A stretch of DNA of 64,000 nucleotides. Origin: Chlorops oryzae. Taxonomy: Eukaryota; Arthropoda; Insecta; Diptera; Chloropidae. The DNA is taken from the NCBI GenBank assembly GCA_020466095.1, contig CM035807.1, positions 50,000,752-50,064,751 of the forward strand. The letters run 5' to 3'. The first letter of the stretch is position 1, and each line of letters starts with the position of its first letter. The position numbers were made by a program, and so were the translations under genes. The notes under the pieces were generated by a model. That model worked only from the letters and a program-made list of their open reading frames with translations. It searched no databases and was not told where the DNA came from. Positions 42,031-53,700 of the stretch are shown one piece after another.

Positions 42031-43177
42031 TATACCCAGCGTAAGCGGGGTATATTAGTTTTGTGCGAATCTTGTAACAGGGAGAACTAAGCTCCGGAGA
42101 TATAGACATATATATATAGAAATGATCAGGATCAAAAACTGAATCGATTTAGACATGTCCGTCTGTCCGTCTGTGGTCGGATCTCCTCCGAAACTGCTGG
42201 ACCAATCAAGTCGAAATTGGCACACAGGTATATCGGGATCCGAGTATGATCCTAAGTAAAAATGGGAGACATCCGCCCACTGCCACGCCCACAAATGAAT
42301 ATAATGTGTTTTCAGTAAAATGCTTGTAACCTGCGAACCACTCCACACATTCCATTGATATTTGGTGTACTGGTAAACTACGAAAAGGGACATATCTTGG
42401 CAAAAAATTGACGCCGCCCTCCATGAGCCACGCCCACAACTAAGCCCACAAATAAAGGCTTATCGTAACTTCCGAATTAATAGGCGTAGACGCTTCAAAA
42501 TCGCAACATAGGTTGACCGAGGCGAATGAAAGGTGTACGGAAAAAATTTAACTGGCCCGCCCGCTGCCACGCCCACAAAAGAAGATTTTTCGTAACTTCC
42601 GAAGTAAAAGGCGTAGAAGCTTGGAATTCGCAACATAGGTTCACCAAGGCAAATAAAAGGTGTAGGTAAAAATTTTATGTCGCCCGCCCACTTCCACGCC
42701 CACAAATGAAGATTTTTCGTAACTTCCGAAGTAAAAGGCATAGAAGCTTCGAATTCGCAACATAGGTTCACCAAGGCGAATGAAAGTTGCAGGTAAAAAT
42801 TTTATGTGGCCCGCCCACTGCCACGCCCACAAATGAAGATTTTTCGTAACTTCCGAAGTAAAAGGCGTAGAAGCTTCAAATTCGCAACATAGGTTCACCA
42901 AGGCGAATGAAAGGTGTAGGTAACAATTTTATGTGGCCCGCCCACTGCCACGCACACAAATGAAGATTTTTCGTAACTTCCGAAGTCAAAGGCGTAGAAG
43001 CTTCAAATTCGCAACTTAGGTTCACCAAGGCAAATGAAGGGTGTAGGGAAATAATCTATGTGGCCCTCCCACTGCCACGCCCACAAATAGAGAAGCAAAA
43101 CATAGTGCACTCATAATGTCGGGACGCTGGGTATTTCAAAGTCGGGCTTGACCGACTTTAGCTTTCGTACTTGTTTT
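42031..43177 (+). mobile_element. DINE-1/INE-1-like non-autonomous Helentron
   Basis: Starts TATACCCAGCGTAAGCGGGG and ends CTTTCGTACTTGTTTT, with the internal marker ATGTCCGTCTGTCCGTCTGT and repeated GCCCACTGCCACGCCCAC. These are the signatures I know from Drosophila INE-1/DINE-1. A subterminal inverted match exists (ACCCAGCGT near the start, ACGCTGGGT at about 43124). An 8-bp-stem hairpin (43138-43145 with 43152-43159) sits just before the 3' end. No target duplication is visible, as expected for rolling-circle elements. The middle carries five 127-bp tandem repeats. No coding region. Confidence 0.88.
42464..43095. repeat. 127-bp tandem repeat, five units, inside the DINE-1-like element
   Basis: The motif CGTAACTTCCGA begins at 42464, 42591, 42718, 42845 and 42972, an exact 127-base spacing. 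Each unit includes GCGTAGAAGCTTC, TAGGTTCACCAAGGC and GCCCACTGCCACGCCCAC. Central tandem repeats are known in DINE-1-type elements and can seed satellites. Confidence 0.96.
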
Positions 43178-43790
43178 ATTTCTAACTGTCTGATTTCAGA
43201 CTAAAGAGGACGTACCTGGTACTCCGCTGCTGACCCTGGGAGATGCCGGGTACGTCGATTGATATGTCGGTTTGCGCGACGATATTTCGGTTTATGAATC
43301 TCAAATTTTGATTTTCCGTTTATCTTATAAAATATTTAACTTCTTTTTTTCACTTTAATTCTTTTCGTTTGGCCTTTTCACTTATTCAATAATTTCTTTT
43401 ATTTTATTTTATTTATTAATAAAAAAACTCAACCTCTGTTTTTCACTTAAATTCTTTTCGTAGGTTACACTTTAGTTTTCCCGATGGGGTTTTTTTTTGT
43501 TTCGTTGTAGTCGGTTAAATTCAGTTAAGATAAAATTAAACGTAAACTCGAAATTGGTATTCGATTAGGTGAAATTAAGAAAAATTAAACGTAAATTCAA
43601 AATTGGTCTTTTTTTTGTTTTGATTTGATCTTTGTGGTTTTAACATTTTTGCCGGCGCGTGGGCGAGTTGTTAACGCGAAGAGACTTTTTCGACAATGAA
43701 GAGGGCGGCGCGTAGTGCTCCCAGGCAGCGCTGCCGGTTAGCGCAGTCGAACGCGAAAAAGGTACTCAATAAGATTGGTTATTTTGTCGT
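43178..43790 (-). repeat. BEL relic C 3' LTR/UTR-like region
   Basis: About 43205-43275 matches 4743-4810, and 43792 onward matches 5227 onward, so this is the 3' flank of the relic A/C type. AT-rich, with T-runs and two similar blocks around TAAACTTTCTTTT and AATTAAACGTAAA. There is no gene. The LTR termini are not resolved. The left end may be cut by the DINE-1-like element. Confidence 0.5.
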
Positions 43791-45910
43791 TCTTTAAAGC
43801 CTCGGCTTCAAAGTGGCTACGGCGAAAAACCAACATACTGCCCGCCTTGCGCTACGCAACCGATGACTCGAATGGGGGCACGGCTGGCGCAGACAGAGGC
43901 AAGGAGGCATCCTGAGACGGAGCGGCGGTATGAGGTGGACATCTCGTGTCGGAACCTCTTTGGTGATACGCGGAGCGCATCAGGTGGCCAAAGTCTATAA
44001 CTTTGGTGCGTATTTCGGTAATCCAAAGCTCCGCCAGGATCGAATGGCCGGATGATGGTCAGAGGCAGCCATCTACTGGCAGATTCATATTTGCATTCTT
44101 TACCACCGAGGATGTATGACGAGGCGATGTTTAGCACAAAAATAACCAAACCGGTCTGCAGCACCGATCCAACATGAAGCACATCGTTCAGCGATAAGGA
44201 GGAAGAGGTAGTCTACCAAGCGTTGGAAACGGCTCGTACCTTCGTGGATATATTCTCAGGCTTCATCATTGCATGGTGGCGAAGATCAAACGAACGGGGA
44301 TCATTTTCTCGTGGTGGCCGCCGAGCGAGCCTTTTTTTAAAGCTCCTGTATTGCGTCAGCGCCCCAATTGGCAACGAGCCATCCAAATTTGTAGATGTGA
44401 TTGGAGCATAAAGTTCTTTGCGGTAGATGTCCTCTGGAAGAGGGCGAAGAGAGGTTGAAATTTCCTCTTGTTCTCCAAATGATTTGAGTGACTCGTGAAG
44501 TGACTCCTGGTGGTCTCCGGAGGAAATTTGCTTCGTTAACGCTTCGATGGATTTGCTGGCGATTGGCCTACTCAAATACCATCCGAATACTGAATTTTGG
44601 GCAATAAGCCCCCACCGATGTTCATCTTGATGCCCGACCGCAACAACTTCGGCATAATATCCGACCCAATGACGATATCGATGCGGGATGGATTCATAAA
44701 ACAGGGATCGGCGAGCTCCAACGATGAGATTTCGTGGGGATCTGAATTGGAGAACCTTTTGGCCGGAAGCCAGTTTGTCAATTTGGGCAACATCACGGCG
44801 TCGATTTCATCCTCGAACATAGAACGAGGCGATGCGAGCGTGATGGTGCACTTCTTTTTAACCGATTTGGGTCCATTGTCCACCCATGACAAATAAGTTG
44901 CATACTTTAGGGGTCGTTGGCAAATTCAAATGCAGCTGCAGTCGATCAGTAAGAAATTTCCTCTGCGAACCTTGATCTAAAGGCGCCCGAACCGTTGGCA
45001 AAAGCGCCTGAGGATGCTCACGGAGCTCGAAGCTTCTGGTTGCGCACGAAAATGCTGCGGTTGGCTCGTCGGAAACGGGCCCATCTCCGGTGGTGATGTC
45101 AAAGGGGGGGGGAAGAGACCTTTTTGTCCGGTGTTGTACCTTGCGTTGTTGGCACTTCGCCCAGTTGTGTTGACTGGTGCAATTGGATCGTTGGTGACTG
45201 GTAGCGAGACAATTGAAACGCAACGCTTTGGTTCTGTGATGATTTGAAAACGTTCCGCGACTGGCATCTTCCAAAATTGAGAGCATTGGCGTAGAGGGTG
45301 ATTTCCATTGCACAAGGAATACGATCCTGGTATTTGCTCTTGAGTGTGGAACGCGTAGGTCGATGAAGTTGGCTGGTTTCCTGATAGAACCGGCGATTTT
45401 ACTTCCGTGAAGCTCGAAAGGCGTCCGACGACTTCATAACGATTGCTGAGAAACTCGTTCATCTGTTTCCAAGTCGGCAGCTCTCAATGCGATGAAAGCC
45501 ACTGCTCATAATGTGCGATCGTAGAGGCTGGCAGGCGGCTGGAGCAAATATGGACGAGCATGGCATCAAAAAAATCGGCAACTCCTTGACTTTTCATCAG
45601 GGTGATACAACCGTTGACCGTCGATTGTATTTTCAAAATTCCCTCGCTGGTTTCGTTTTCAATAGGCGGCAGATCGAACAAGGTTTTTAATTGATGAAAG
45701 ATTAAAATGCGCTTGTTCTCGTAGCGCGTCTTGAGAACCTCCCAGGCATGGACAAAATTCGAGGCGCATAATGGATATTTTTTAACAATCGCAGCTGCGG
45801 CGCCTGTCGTTTTGTAATGCAGATAGTAGAGCTTTTGTACGGGTGGCAACCTTGGATTGTTGATGTATAAGGCTGTAAACATATCACGAAACGCTGTCCA
45901 CTCATTGTAA
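43791..45910 (-). pseudogene. BEL/Pao gag-protease-RT relic C, pol largely deleted
   Basis: Same architecture as relic A. Gag (45910-45484: FTALYINNPRLPPVQKLYYL, then KTRYENKRILIFHQLKTLF, DFFDAMLVHICSSRLPASTI), then WKQMNEFLSNRYEVVGRLSS and the knuckles (CNGNHPLRQC plus degraded ones) to about 45100, retropepsin pieces (RAPLDQGSQRKFLTDRLQLH; the Asp is retained although the preceding residues vary), ADPCFMNPSRIDIVIGSDIM, a protease-RT linker, and the RT start with LSLNDVLHVGSVLQT near 44180. After that it passes straight to the shared 3' block at 43792-43900. No RT catalytic block, RNase H or integrase is present. Confidence 0.82.
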
Positions 45911-46753
45911 AAGTAAGGTTCAACTGCATCAGAACAGAAAAAATTTTGAAATTTTTTCCCAACAGAAGAAAATTATGGCACTGGGAAATTAAGAGAGAAA
46001 AATATAGCAACATTTTTTGGCAGAATGCACGGAAAAAATCCGCTTTTATAAGTTATATTGTAAGTTACTTAGTAGAGCTATCGTAATGAAATTTTTTTTT
46101 TTAAACAGGCACATATATTTACATAATATATATTAAATAAAATTTAATTTTAAATCATGCTTACATATTTAAAAAAGTTTTGTAGATAATATGAAAAAAA
46201 TGAGTTAAAAAATTCAAATATCCATTTTCCAAATGGATGAAGTGACCTTACATCGCAAAATACATGCGAGTGGTACTATACACGTTGTAAGGTGGTTCAT
46301 ATAGTAACAGAATCTACGATAAAATCTTTCGGAATTTTGCGGCACCCATATACCATATCTCGAAAAACCGAATGTAGACGCAAAATTTATATAATATATT
46401 TATATAATTAATAACAAAACTCTCTTACATTTTACGTTTTAAAATTTGTACAACTATATTGGCATACTCTGTTCTAATTATTCAACGCATTTTAATTAAT
46501 CTACTGTAAAACTCTGAATAAATTAACATCAAAACACTTTTCAACGTAAAAGCAGCCCTTCGAATGCGTGTGTATACATCATAAAATACGAAGAAGGAAA
46601 ATGAAACAATGTAAAAAACAATATCAAATGAAAAGAAAAAAACAATAAGAAAAAACATAAACAAAAAGGGCCGCAATTAAATAGAACTTTCAGGTTCTGG
46701 GGCAATATATAAAAGAGAGCCTTAAATGTATCTGAAGTATATTTGATTGGCCC
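45911..46753. other. AT-rich, nothing recognised
   Basis: Non-coding AT-rich DNA between BEL relic C and a transposase fragment. No repeat termini, hairpin or open frame worth reporting. Confidence 0.5.
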
Positions 46754-47086
46754 GTGACCTTACATAAAATCCTTTTTCATGGACGTGAAATAATTAGTAG
46801 CTCCATTTTACCAATTCGTCAGATGTCTGAAGAAGCTTTGGAAGCACGAAACAAAGACATTCGACGATATCCCGAGCTTTTTACAAGAAAAATATCAAGA
46901 ATCGATTCGAATACCGACCTTATCAAACGGTTGTTGATTTCATCTGATCCCTATATCAGCAGTTTGCGAAAACCCTTTGAAAAACCAAAGAAGAAAATAA
47001 CCCAGGAGGCATTGAAACTGCTCGATATTAATGAATCGGACAGCAAAAATGACTGCTCGTCATACAGTTCATCAGATACTGACTAG
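46740..47086 (+). pseudogene. C-terminal fragment of an unclassified transposase-like protein
   Basis: Plus strand, preceded by GPV in frame: TLHKILFHGREIISSSILPI, then RQMSEEALEARNKDIRRYPE and DLIKRLLISSDPYISSLRKP, ending in an acidic Ser-Asp tail at 47086. I recognise this as the end of a protein recurrent in insect and cnidarian transposons (pattern LHKxLxHG ... LPIGQxSEEAxEARNKxxRxY ... LLxSSDPxISSxR). The N-terminal bulk is absent. It lies outside the inverted repeats of T2 (which start at 47163), so it is a separate relic. Confidence 0.6.
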
Positions 47087-47162
47087 GAAAACAATCTTAT
47101 TTCATTAGTATTTTATATATATATATAATAAAACACTTCGTTATTTCTTGTTCGATTAATAA

Positions 47163-47316
47163 CACAGCCACACAAAAAAAAATTTTTGGTTTGATCTGGG
47201 TATCTCACTACCTCTACCATATGTTTTCGGGGTCGCTGATTCCAAATCCGTTGCCCGTTTTGCTCCATCAGATCAGCATTTTGCCATAACCTCAAAAAAC
47301 CTCAATTCGAGCTATT
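47163..47316. repeat. T2 left TIR
   Basis: 154-bp inverted repeat, complement of 50164-50317. It ends at CGAGCTATT. After that the left interior diverges from the right. Confidence 0.93.
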
Positions 47317-47791
47317 GACAGCCACAAAAAAAAAATGTCATGTGCCAGAATATAGACCCACCTATTCCTATGTATTTTGATGCGCTGAATCCAAAAATGA
47401 CCTTCAAAATTTATTTTGATCGCTCAATTTTCCGCTATTCACCCCCTTCAACCCCCTAATGGCCCAAAATTCGGTTTTTGTTTTAAACTCGGAAAATAAA
47501 TGCATTTTTTATTTTCTGATGCTGATTCCAAATATGTAAATGAAATATGATTAAGATGCCTCGGTTGGCAGTAAGGAGTTACATTTATCAAGCAAGTATG
47601 TAGTAGTAACTGGACTCGGAACTACGAATCTACTTCTTCCTGTGGTAGCTAACTCTCTTACTTTTGAAAGACCTCAAATATGCGTTTGATTGAATTAAGC
47701 AACCAGAAATTTCATTACGTTGTTTATAATTCTCATTTGGTTTATAAAACTGGACATATAAGATATGTATACAACTTAGAAATATGCCTTC

Positions 47792-49692
47792 ATGGCAAAA
47801 GTAAGGAAGAAGTTTACGATGCAGGGGAGGGATACCCCAGTATCGGCGGCTGGTCAGGGTGCGAAAGCGGGCCCGCAGGCGTCGTTATCATGCGACCGCA
47901 GCTCTACATTAGTTGGTGACTTGGCTAGTGTGGAGTACAATATTACAAGAAATAAAAGAAAAAACACTTTATCTCACAAGTGTGATAGCGATCGCAATGT
48001 GTTTTGTTACGTTTGCTGCAAATACGAAGTGAGCTCATTGAGGAAGCCCATAGATGATGATATTAAAGCCACATACAAGGAAATTTTTAAATTGGATATT
48101 GTTCAAAACCGTTATGTTCCCAACATATTATGTAATTCTTGTAGATTAATGTTAAATCGGTCGAAAAAAGTAAAAAAGGCAATTAAATTTAGTAATCCAG
48201 CAGAATGGAATCAACCAGACAATAAAGAAGACTGCTTTTTTTGTTCGAACAGTGTAAGTAAGAATTTAACTATAAGGAATAAACATAACATTGTCTATAA
48301 GACAGTGTCTTCAGTAAAGAGTCCAATTTTATATGACAAGGACAATAAAGAAACTGTTCTCGAGAATCTGAACGTAATTGAACCTAATGAAATAATGGAA
48401 GATGACGAATGTTACCCAGAAACCAACTGTTCCGATGAAGAATCAGACTATGTTGAAAATACTGAAAAACGTGTCCCAATTCTGGTTTCACAGCCTGTCT
48501 TAAACGACCTTGTACGAAATTTAGGCTTGCCAAAAGACAGTTCAGAATTTTTAGCTTCTTTTTTTAAGCAACACAATTTTCTAGAACCGGGTACAAAAGT
48601 ATCCGAGTACCGAAATCGAGAGTCAGAATTTCGGAAATATTTTTCTAAGGATGGGGATCTTGCATATTGCACTAATATTAATGGACTAATGAATGAACTG
48701 AAAAAAATTGCTACAAAGCAACCGATTGGCGCCTGTTTATCGATTCATCGAAAAGAAGTATTAAGGCAGTGTTACTTCATAATACTAACGTCTATGCTCC
48801 TGTACCAATAGCTCATTCAACTGTTATGCAGGAAAAATACGAAATTATGCAAGTTCTTTTAAAAAAAATTGGCTACGACCTCCATAGATGGCAAATCTGT
48901 GGGGATTTAAAAATAATAACTATGTTGCTCGGCCAGCAGTCCGGATTTACTAAGTATCCCTGCTACTTGTGTCTATGGGATAGTAGAAACAGAGAAAACC
49001 ATTACAAGGTTAAAGATTGGCCAACTAGAGCTTCCCTTACACCTGGGTCGCATAATGTCATGAATGAGTCCCTAGTAGACCCTACGAAAATTCTAATTCC
49101 TCCTTTACATATAAAACTAGGTCTCATGAAACAGTTTGTCAAAGCGCTAGACAAAACAGGTAAATGTTTCAAGTACCTACAAACCGTGTTTCCTCGTGTT
49201 TCTGATGCCAAAATTAAAGAAGGGGTGTTCGATGGTCCTCAAACTCGAAAATTGTTCAGAGATAATGACTTTATAAGTAAGATGAATGATCAGGAAAAAG
49301 CAGCTTGGAAAAGTTTTCGAGAAGTTGCACGAAACTTCTTAGGAAACCGAAAAAGTCCAGAGTATAAGAAGTTAGTTGCCAACATGATAAAGAACTACGA
49401 GAAACTGGGATGCTTGATGAACTTAAAGCTTCATTTTCTGCACTCTCATCTTGACCAATTTCCCGATAACCTGGGACACTTTAGTGAAGAACAGGGGGAA
49501 CGTTTTCATCAAGATATCAAAGTTATGGAAACTCGCTATCAGGGACGATGGGACGTTAATATGTTGGCAGATTTTTGCTGGATGCTGAAAAGAGAAACAC
49601 TTGGGCAGGTCAAAAAGCGTAAAAGGAATCCCTTACATAGGTCATTTGAAGAGAAAAGAACCCGATACAGCTCAAAGATGGAGACCGACTAA
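47792..49692 (+). pseudogene. T2 transposase-like gene, single frameshift
   Basis: The first open part (47792-48710) has a Cys-rich N-terminal zinc module (CYVCCKYEV ... NILCNSCRLML ... DCFFC), an acidic linker, and ILVSQPVLNDLVRNLGLPKD. A one-base slip at the A-run 48701-48707 moves the frame. The second part reads DWRLFIDSSKRSIKAVLLHN, then ICGDLKIITMLLGQQSGFTK with YPCYLCLWDSR, LVDPTKILIPPLHIKLGLMK, and near the end FPDNLGHFSEEQGERFHQDI, METRYQGRWDVNMLADFCW, finishing at 49692. The family recurs in arthropod and hydra genomes. Asp in FIDSS and CGDLK and Glu in EEQGERFHQD are plausible catalytic residues. Only one lesion is seen. Confidence 0.78.
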
Positions 49693-49854
49693 AAAATATT
49701 CTATATCATCAGCTTTAAAAAACAGCCCCAATAAGGGCTCAATGATGCACAAAACCCGATCGTGGAACCTCCCCGCGGTGTGCATCGGGTAACGCCAATG
49801 CCGACGGTACAATTATTCCACAAAACATTAGATTACCAAATCTTATTACGTGTC

Positions 49855-50163
49855 AGTTTTTTTTGAGGTTATGGCAAAATGCTGATTTGATGGAGCAAAA
49901 CGGGCATCGGATTTAGAATCAGCGACCCCGAAAACATATAGTAGAAGTAATCAGATACCCAGATCAGAACAAAAAAAAAATTTGTCCACGATATTAAATT
50001 TTAATATCTCGAATTGAGGTTTTTTGAGGTTATGGCAAAATGCTGATCTGATGGAGCAAAACGGGCATCGGATTTAGAATCAGCGACCCCGAAAACATAT
50101 AGTAGAAGTAATCAGATACCCAGATCAGAACGAAAAAAAAATTTGTCCACGATATTAAATTTT
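49855..50163. repeat. two extra tandem copies of the T2 right end
   Basis: The segment TTGAGGTTATGGCAAAATGC plus the following ~130 bases occurs at about 49864, 50027 and 50189, roughly a 155-160-bp spacing. The last copy is the true terminal repeat (50164-50317). The inner two stop before the GTGTGGCTGTG tip and carry TTTGTCCACGATATTAAATT instead. The inner copies resemble each other more than the terminal one. Confidence 0.88.
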
Positions 50164-50317
50164 AATAGCTCGAATTGAGGTTTTTTGAGGTTATGGCAAA
50201 ATGCTGATCTGATGGAGCAAAACGGGCAACGGATTTGGAATCAGCGACCCCGAAAACATATGGTAGAGGTAGTGAGATACCCAGATCAAACCAAAAATTT
50301 TTTTTTGTGTGGCTGTG
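50164..50317. repeat. T2 right TIR
   Basis: 154 bases, complement of 47163-47316, ending GTGTGGCTGTG, followed by TAA. Confidence 0.93.
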
Positions 50318-50572
50318 TAATCGAAAAATAAAAAAATTAAATAATCGATTTTACTTCTTTCTCTCTGAAACGACAGTGAAAAGTTTTCGGTGCTTTTTGC
50401 ATTCACCCTAACATAAATAAAGTTTATTTAGATCCAAAATGAAGAAACTTCAATAAGAACTAAAAAAAAAGGTTTTAAAAAACAAAAACCCAACGAACTT
50501 GTATAGGAAAAAGATTGTTGAAGTGTACAAAAGTTTTAAACAGACGATTTTACGCTACTCTGCTCGCACTAT

Positions 50573-50735
50573 TGTCACTCAAAAGAATTTTCGATTTACA
50601 AAAAAGGTTTATTAAAGTTAAAACAAATATAAAAAACGGGACTTGTAGGAAACGACGTTATTCGCGCCACGCTATCAATCGACTGACTTCTTTTTCTCCT
50701 TCTTCGTTTTCTCTAGGTACTCGGTACTAGTGACA
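50573..50735 (-). repeat. gypsy mdg3-like 3' LTR
   Basis: 163 bp, about 96% identical to 55270-55432. The pol frame stop (about 50713) lies inside it. Confidence 0.92.
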
Positions 50736-53700
50736 ACTCGGCCTTTCCTGATGTCAGCTCGTCCCGAGATTTGTCGTCCTCCGGAGTGCCGTCGTCGTCA
50801 TAGTCTTCGTCAAATTCAGGAATGAGACTACAGAAGGGTTTCATTTTGTCGCTACTAATAACAGAGCTGTATTTGCGTCGATTCCTTTGAGAGCCCTCGA
50901 TATCTTCGACAATATATCGATCAAACCGCAGAACCTTCTTGATCTCATAGGACCCTTTGTATTTCGGGTCCAGTTTTCGGGATTCACCCGTGCTCGGTAG
51001 TGCGCTTTCAATAAGAACCAAATCACCTTCTTGATACACATGTGGTGTGGTGTGTTTCTCGTCGAATCTCTTCTTCCACCTCAAACGTGCCGCTTCAATA
51101 TTTCCGACCGCTTTTGACCGACGCTCTTCCATACTCATGGCACTGCTATACTCATCGTCTTCCTGTAAGGCTGCAATGATTTTGCTTCCCGCGATGTCAC
51201 GCAATGGAAAATCGATCACCAGATCCATTGGTGAGAATGCAGTAGTCGAATTTACTCGAGTGTTTAGAGTCCACTGCATTGACCTCAGTTTTTCGTCCCA
51301 ATCGCGCGCCTCGACATTAGCTGTTCGGAGATACTGCAATACCGATTGGTTGACGCGATCAGCTAACCCATTCGATCGTGGGGTACGCACTGCCACCTTT
51401 ATGTGTTGAATTTCCTGCGCTCTGCAAAATTCTTCGAATGCTGCCGAGGTATATGCCGTTCCTCGATCGGTCACAATAGTCTTCGGAAGTCCAAAATAAA
51501 TCGTCAAATTATTGATATTATTCAATACCGGCTTTGTTTTTGTTGTCTTTACAGCCGATATAATGACGTAACGGGTCAATGCGTCAACCATGACGTGAAT
51601 GTATTCGTTACGTTGCTTGCTTTTTATGAAGGGTCCCAGATGATCCATGTGCAAGACTTCAAATGGAAGCCTGGGCGTGTCCATGCCTAACAACCTGCCC
51701 TCCTTAATTTTGGGTGAACGATAATAATTGCATTCGATGCAAGCTTTGATGTAGCTTTTCACAATGTTGCGCATCTTAGGGAACCAAAAGTGATCCATAA
51801 TCTTCGATATTGTTGCATCCACACCAACATGCCCGGCTTCATCGTGGCATAGTTTAATAATTCGCCAACGCATACCTGAAGGCACCATAAGTAAATTCGT
51901 CTCGTTGACCTTTCTCATTAGGCGCTGCTTTTTAATAGTGAAGTCCTTCTGGTAAATACGTGCTTGGTCCGATTTCCTTGTACCACTGATTATATCAATG
52001 ATTTCCGTCAATTTGGGATCCGATCGTTGCATGACAGCTACCCAGTCTTCCACATCATCCGTGATTACCATTAATTTTTCCGACACATCTTCAGTAATAG
52101 TTGATTCATCTTCATTTGGGGCTCGGCTCATAGCATCGACATGCCTCATTGCTGCATTAGCTCGATATTCGAATATTATGTCGTATTCCTGCAACCGCAA
52201 CAGCCATCGACTAATTCGTGCTGCTAATGGTTTTATGTTGCTAGTCTTCACAATAGCTTGACAGTCCGTCACAACTATAAACTGCTTACCAAAAACGTAC
52301 ATTCTAAAACGTTCACATGCCTCCACGACAGCCAGCAGTTCTAGTTCATATGAATGATATTTACTTTCCGCGCCGCTGCATGCTCGACTATAATACGCTA
52401 GAGGTCGCAGTCCATGCTCGTCTGTTTGCATAAGAATTGCTGCTAAACCATTGCTGCTCGCATCAGTGTGTATTTGTTGTTGTTTGTTGACATCATACAC
52501 ACCCAAAACAGGCTCGTGACTTAGGATGCTCACCAGCTCCTTGAATGCTTGATTGCAGGATTGGGTCCACTCGAAGTTGCAATTTTTCCGCAATAGCTTC
52601 GTTATCGGTGCCGCAATCTGTGCATATTTTGGGACGAACTTCCTGAAGAACCCAGTCAGTCCCAAGAATCTTCGAACATCGTGCACAGTTCGCGGCTCTC
52701 GGAATTTAAGGATAGCCTCCGTTTTCCTGTTTCCCGGTTGAATTCCTTCGGCCGATAGTTTGTGTCCCAAAAACATCACGCTCTCCATCAAGAATAAACA
52801 TTTCGATAGTCTCAGCGTCAGTCCTGCACTTTTAATAAGTTCAAGGAATTCTCTCAATGTCTGAATTCCTTCGTCAGCCGTTTTTGATGCTATTATCACC
52901 TCATCAACATAACTTATCACTCGATCACGCATAGGTGCTATAATTTCGTGCATCGCCCTTTGGAACTCACTCGGTGCGTTCCGTAATCCGAATGGCATCC
53001 GGTTAAATTCAAAGTGCCCGTGATGGGTTACAAATGCGGTATATTGCTTTGAATTTTCCTCCAGTTCGATTTGGTAGTACCCCGACATTAAATTTAAAGT
53101 AGTGAAAACTGTCTTACCCGCGAGAGTCGACAATACGCCCTCGACGGTGGGCATTGACCATGGCTGCTTTTCGGTTATGGCATTCAATGCTCGAAAATCG
53201 ACACACAGTCGTTCATCTCCGTCTGCCTTCGGCACCAAGAGGATCGGCGATGAATACGCTGATTTAGATTTCCTTATAATATCGTTCCTTAACATCTCCT
53301 CGATTTTCTCTTCCACAATGCGTCGCTTGGGCAACGATATCGAATATGGTGTTAATGAAATTGGTGTGGTCGTAGTCAATTTTATCTTCATCTTGCCTCG
53401 GTCATATTTTCCAATCGTGGAGAGCGTTTTGGAAAAACACATATGGAACTTTTCCAGCAACCCCTCCAATTCTTCTTTGTTCTTTTGTTGGAGCTCCCTG
53501 TTGACGTTGATTTCTTCTTTATTCAAGGCACTGATCTGGCATTCGCCTTGATTCATCACAACACAGTTCTTTTTTATGAAGTCGATGCCAATAACAAAAT
53601 CGTGATCCATAATCTCATCCGCGACTATCCAGAATTCGTGTGACTGCATCTCTCCATCTATGGCAAAATGCAATTTCATCGCCTCGTTGCACTTATACTC

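Larger units (their letters stand above)
47163..50317 (+). mobile_element. DNA transposon T2 with 154-bp TIRs and TAA target duplication
   Basis: A 3155-bp element. The left inverted repeat 47163-47316 and right 50164-50317 are essentially identical over 154 bases, beginning CACAGCCACACAAAAAAAAA. TAA flanks both sides (47160-47162 and 50318-50320), fitting a 3-bp target duplication. The interior encodes one plus-strand transposase-like gene with one frameshift. The right end carries two additional tandem copies of the end sequence. The superfamily is unassigned: a TAA duplication would suit PIF/Harbinger-like chemistry, but the protein does not look like it. Confidence 0.88.

Noticed and set aside
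46754..49692. 46754-47086 and 47792-49692 as one gene
   Set aside because: The T2 inverted repeat starts at 47163, between them, and the first piece is a C-terminal type fragment lying upstream of an N-terminus.
53102..53551. 149-codon plus-strand frame
   Set aside because: Antisense shadow of the gypsy RT region. No independent signature.
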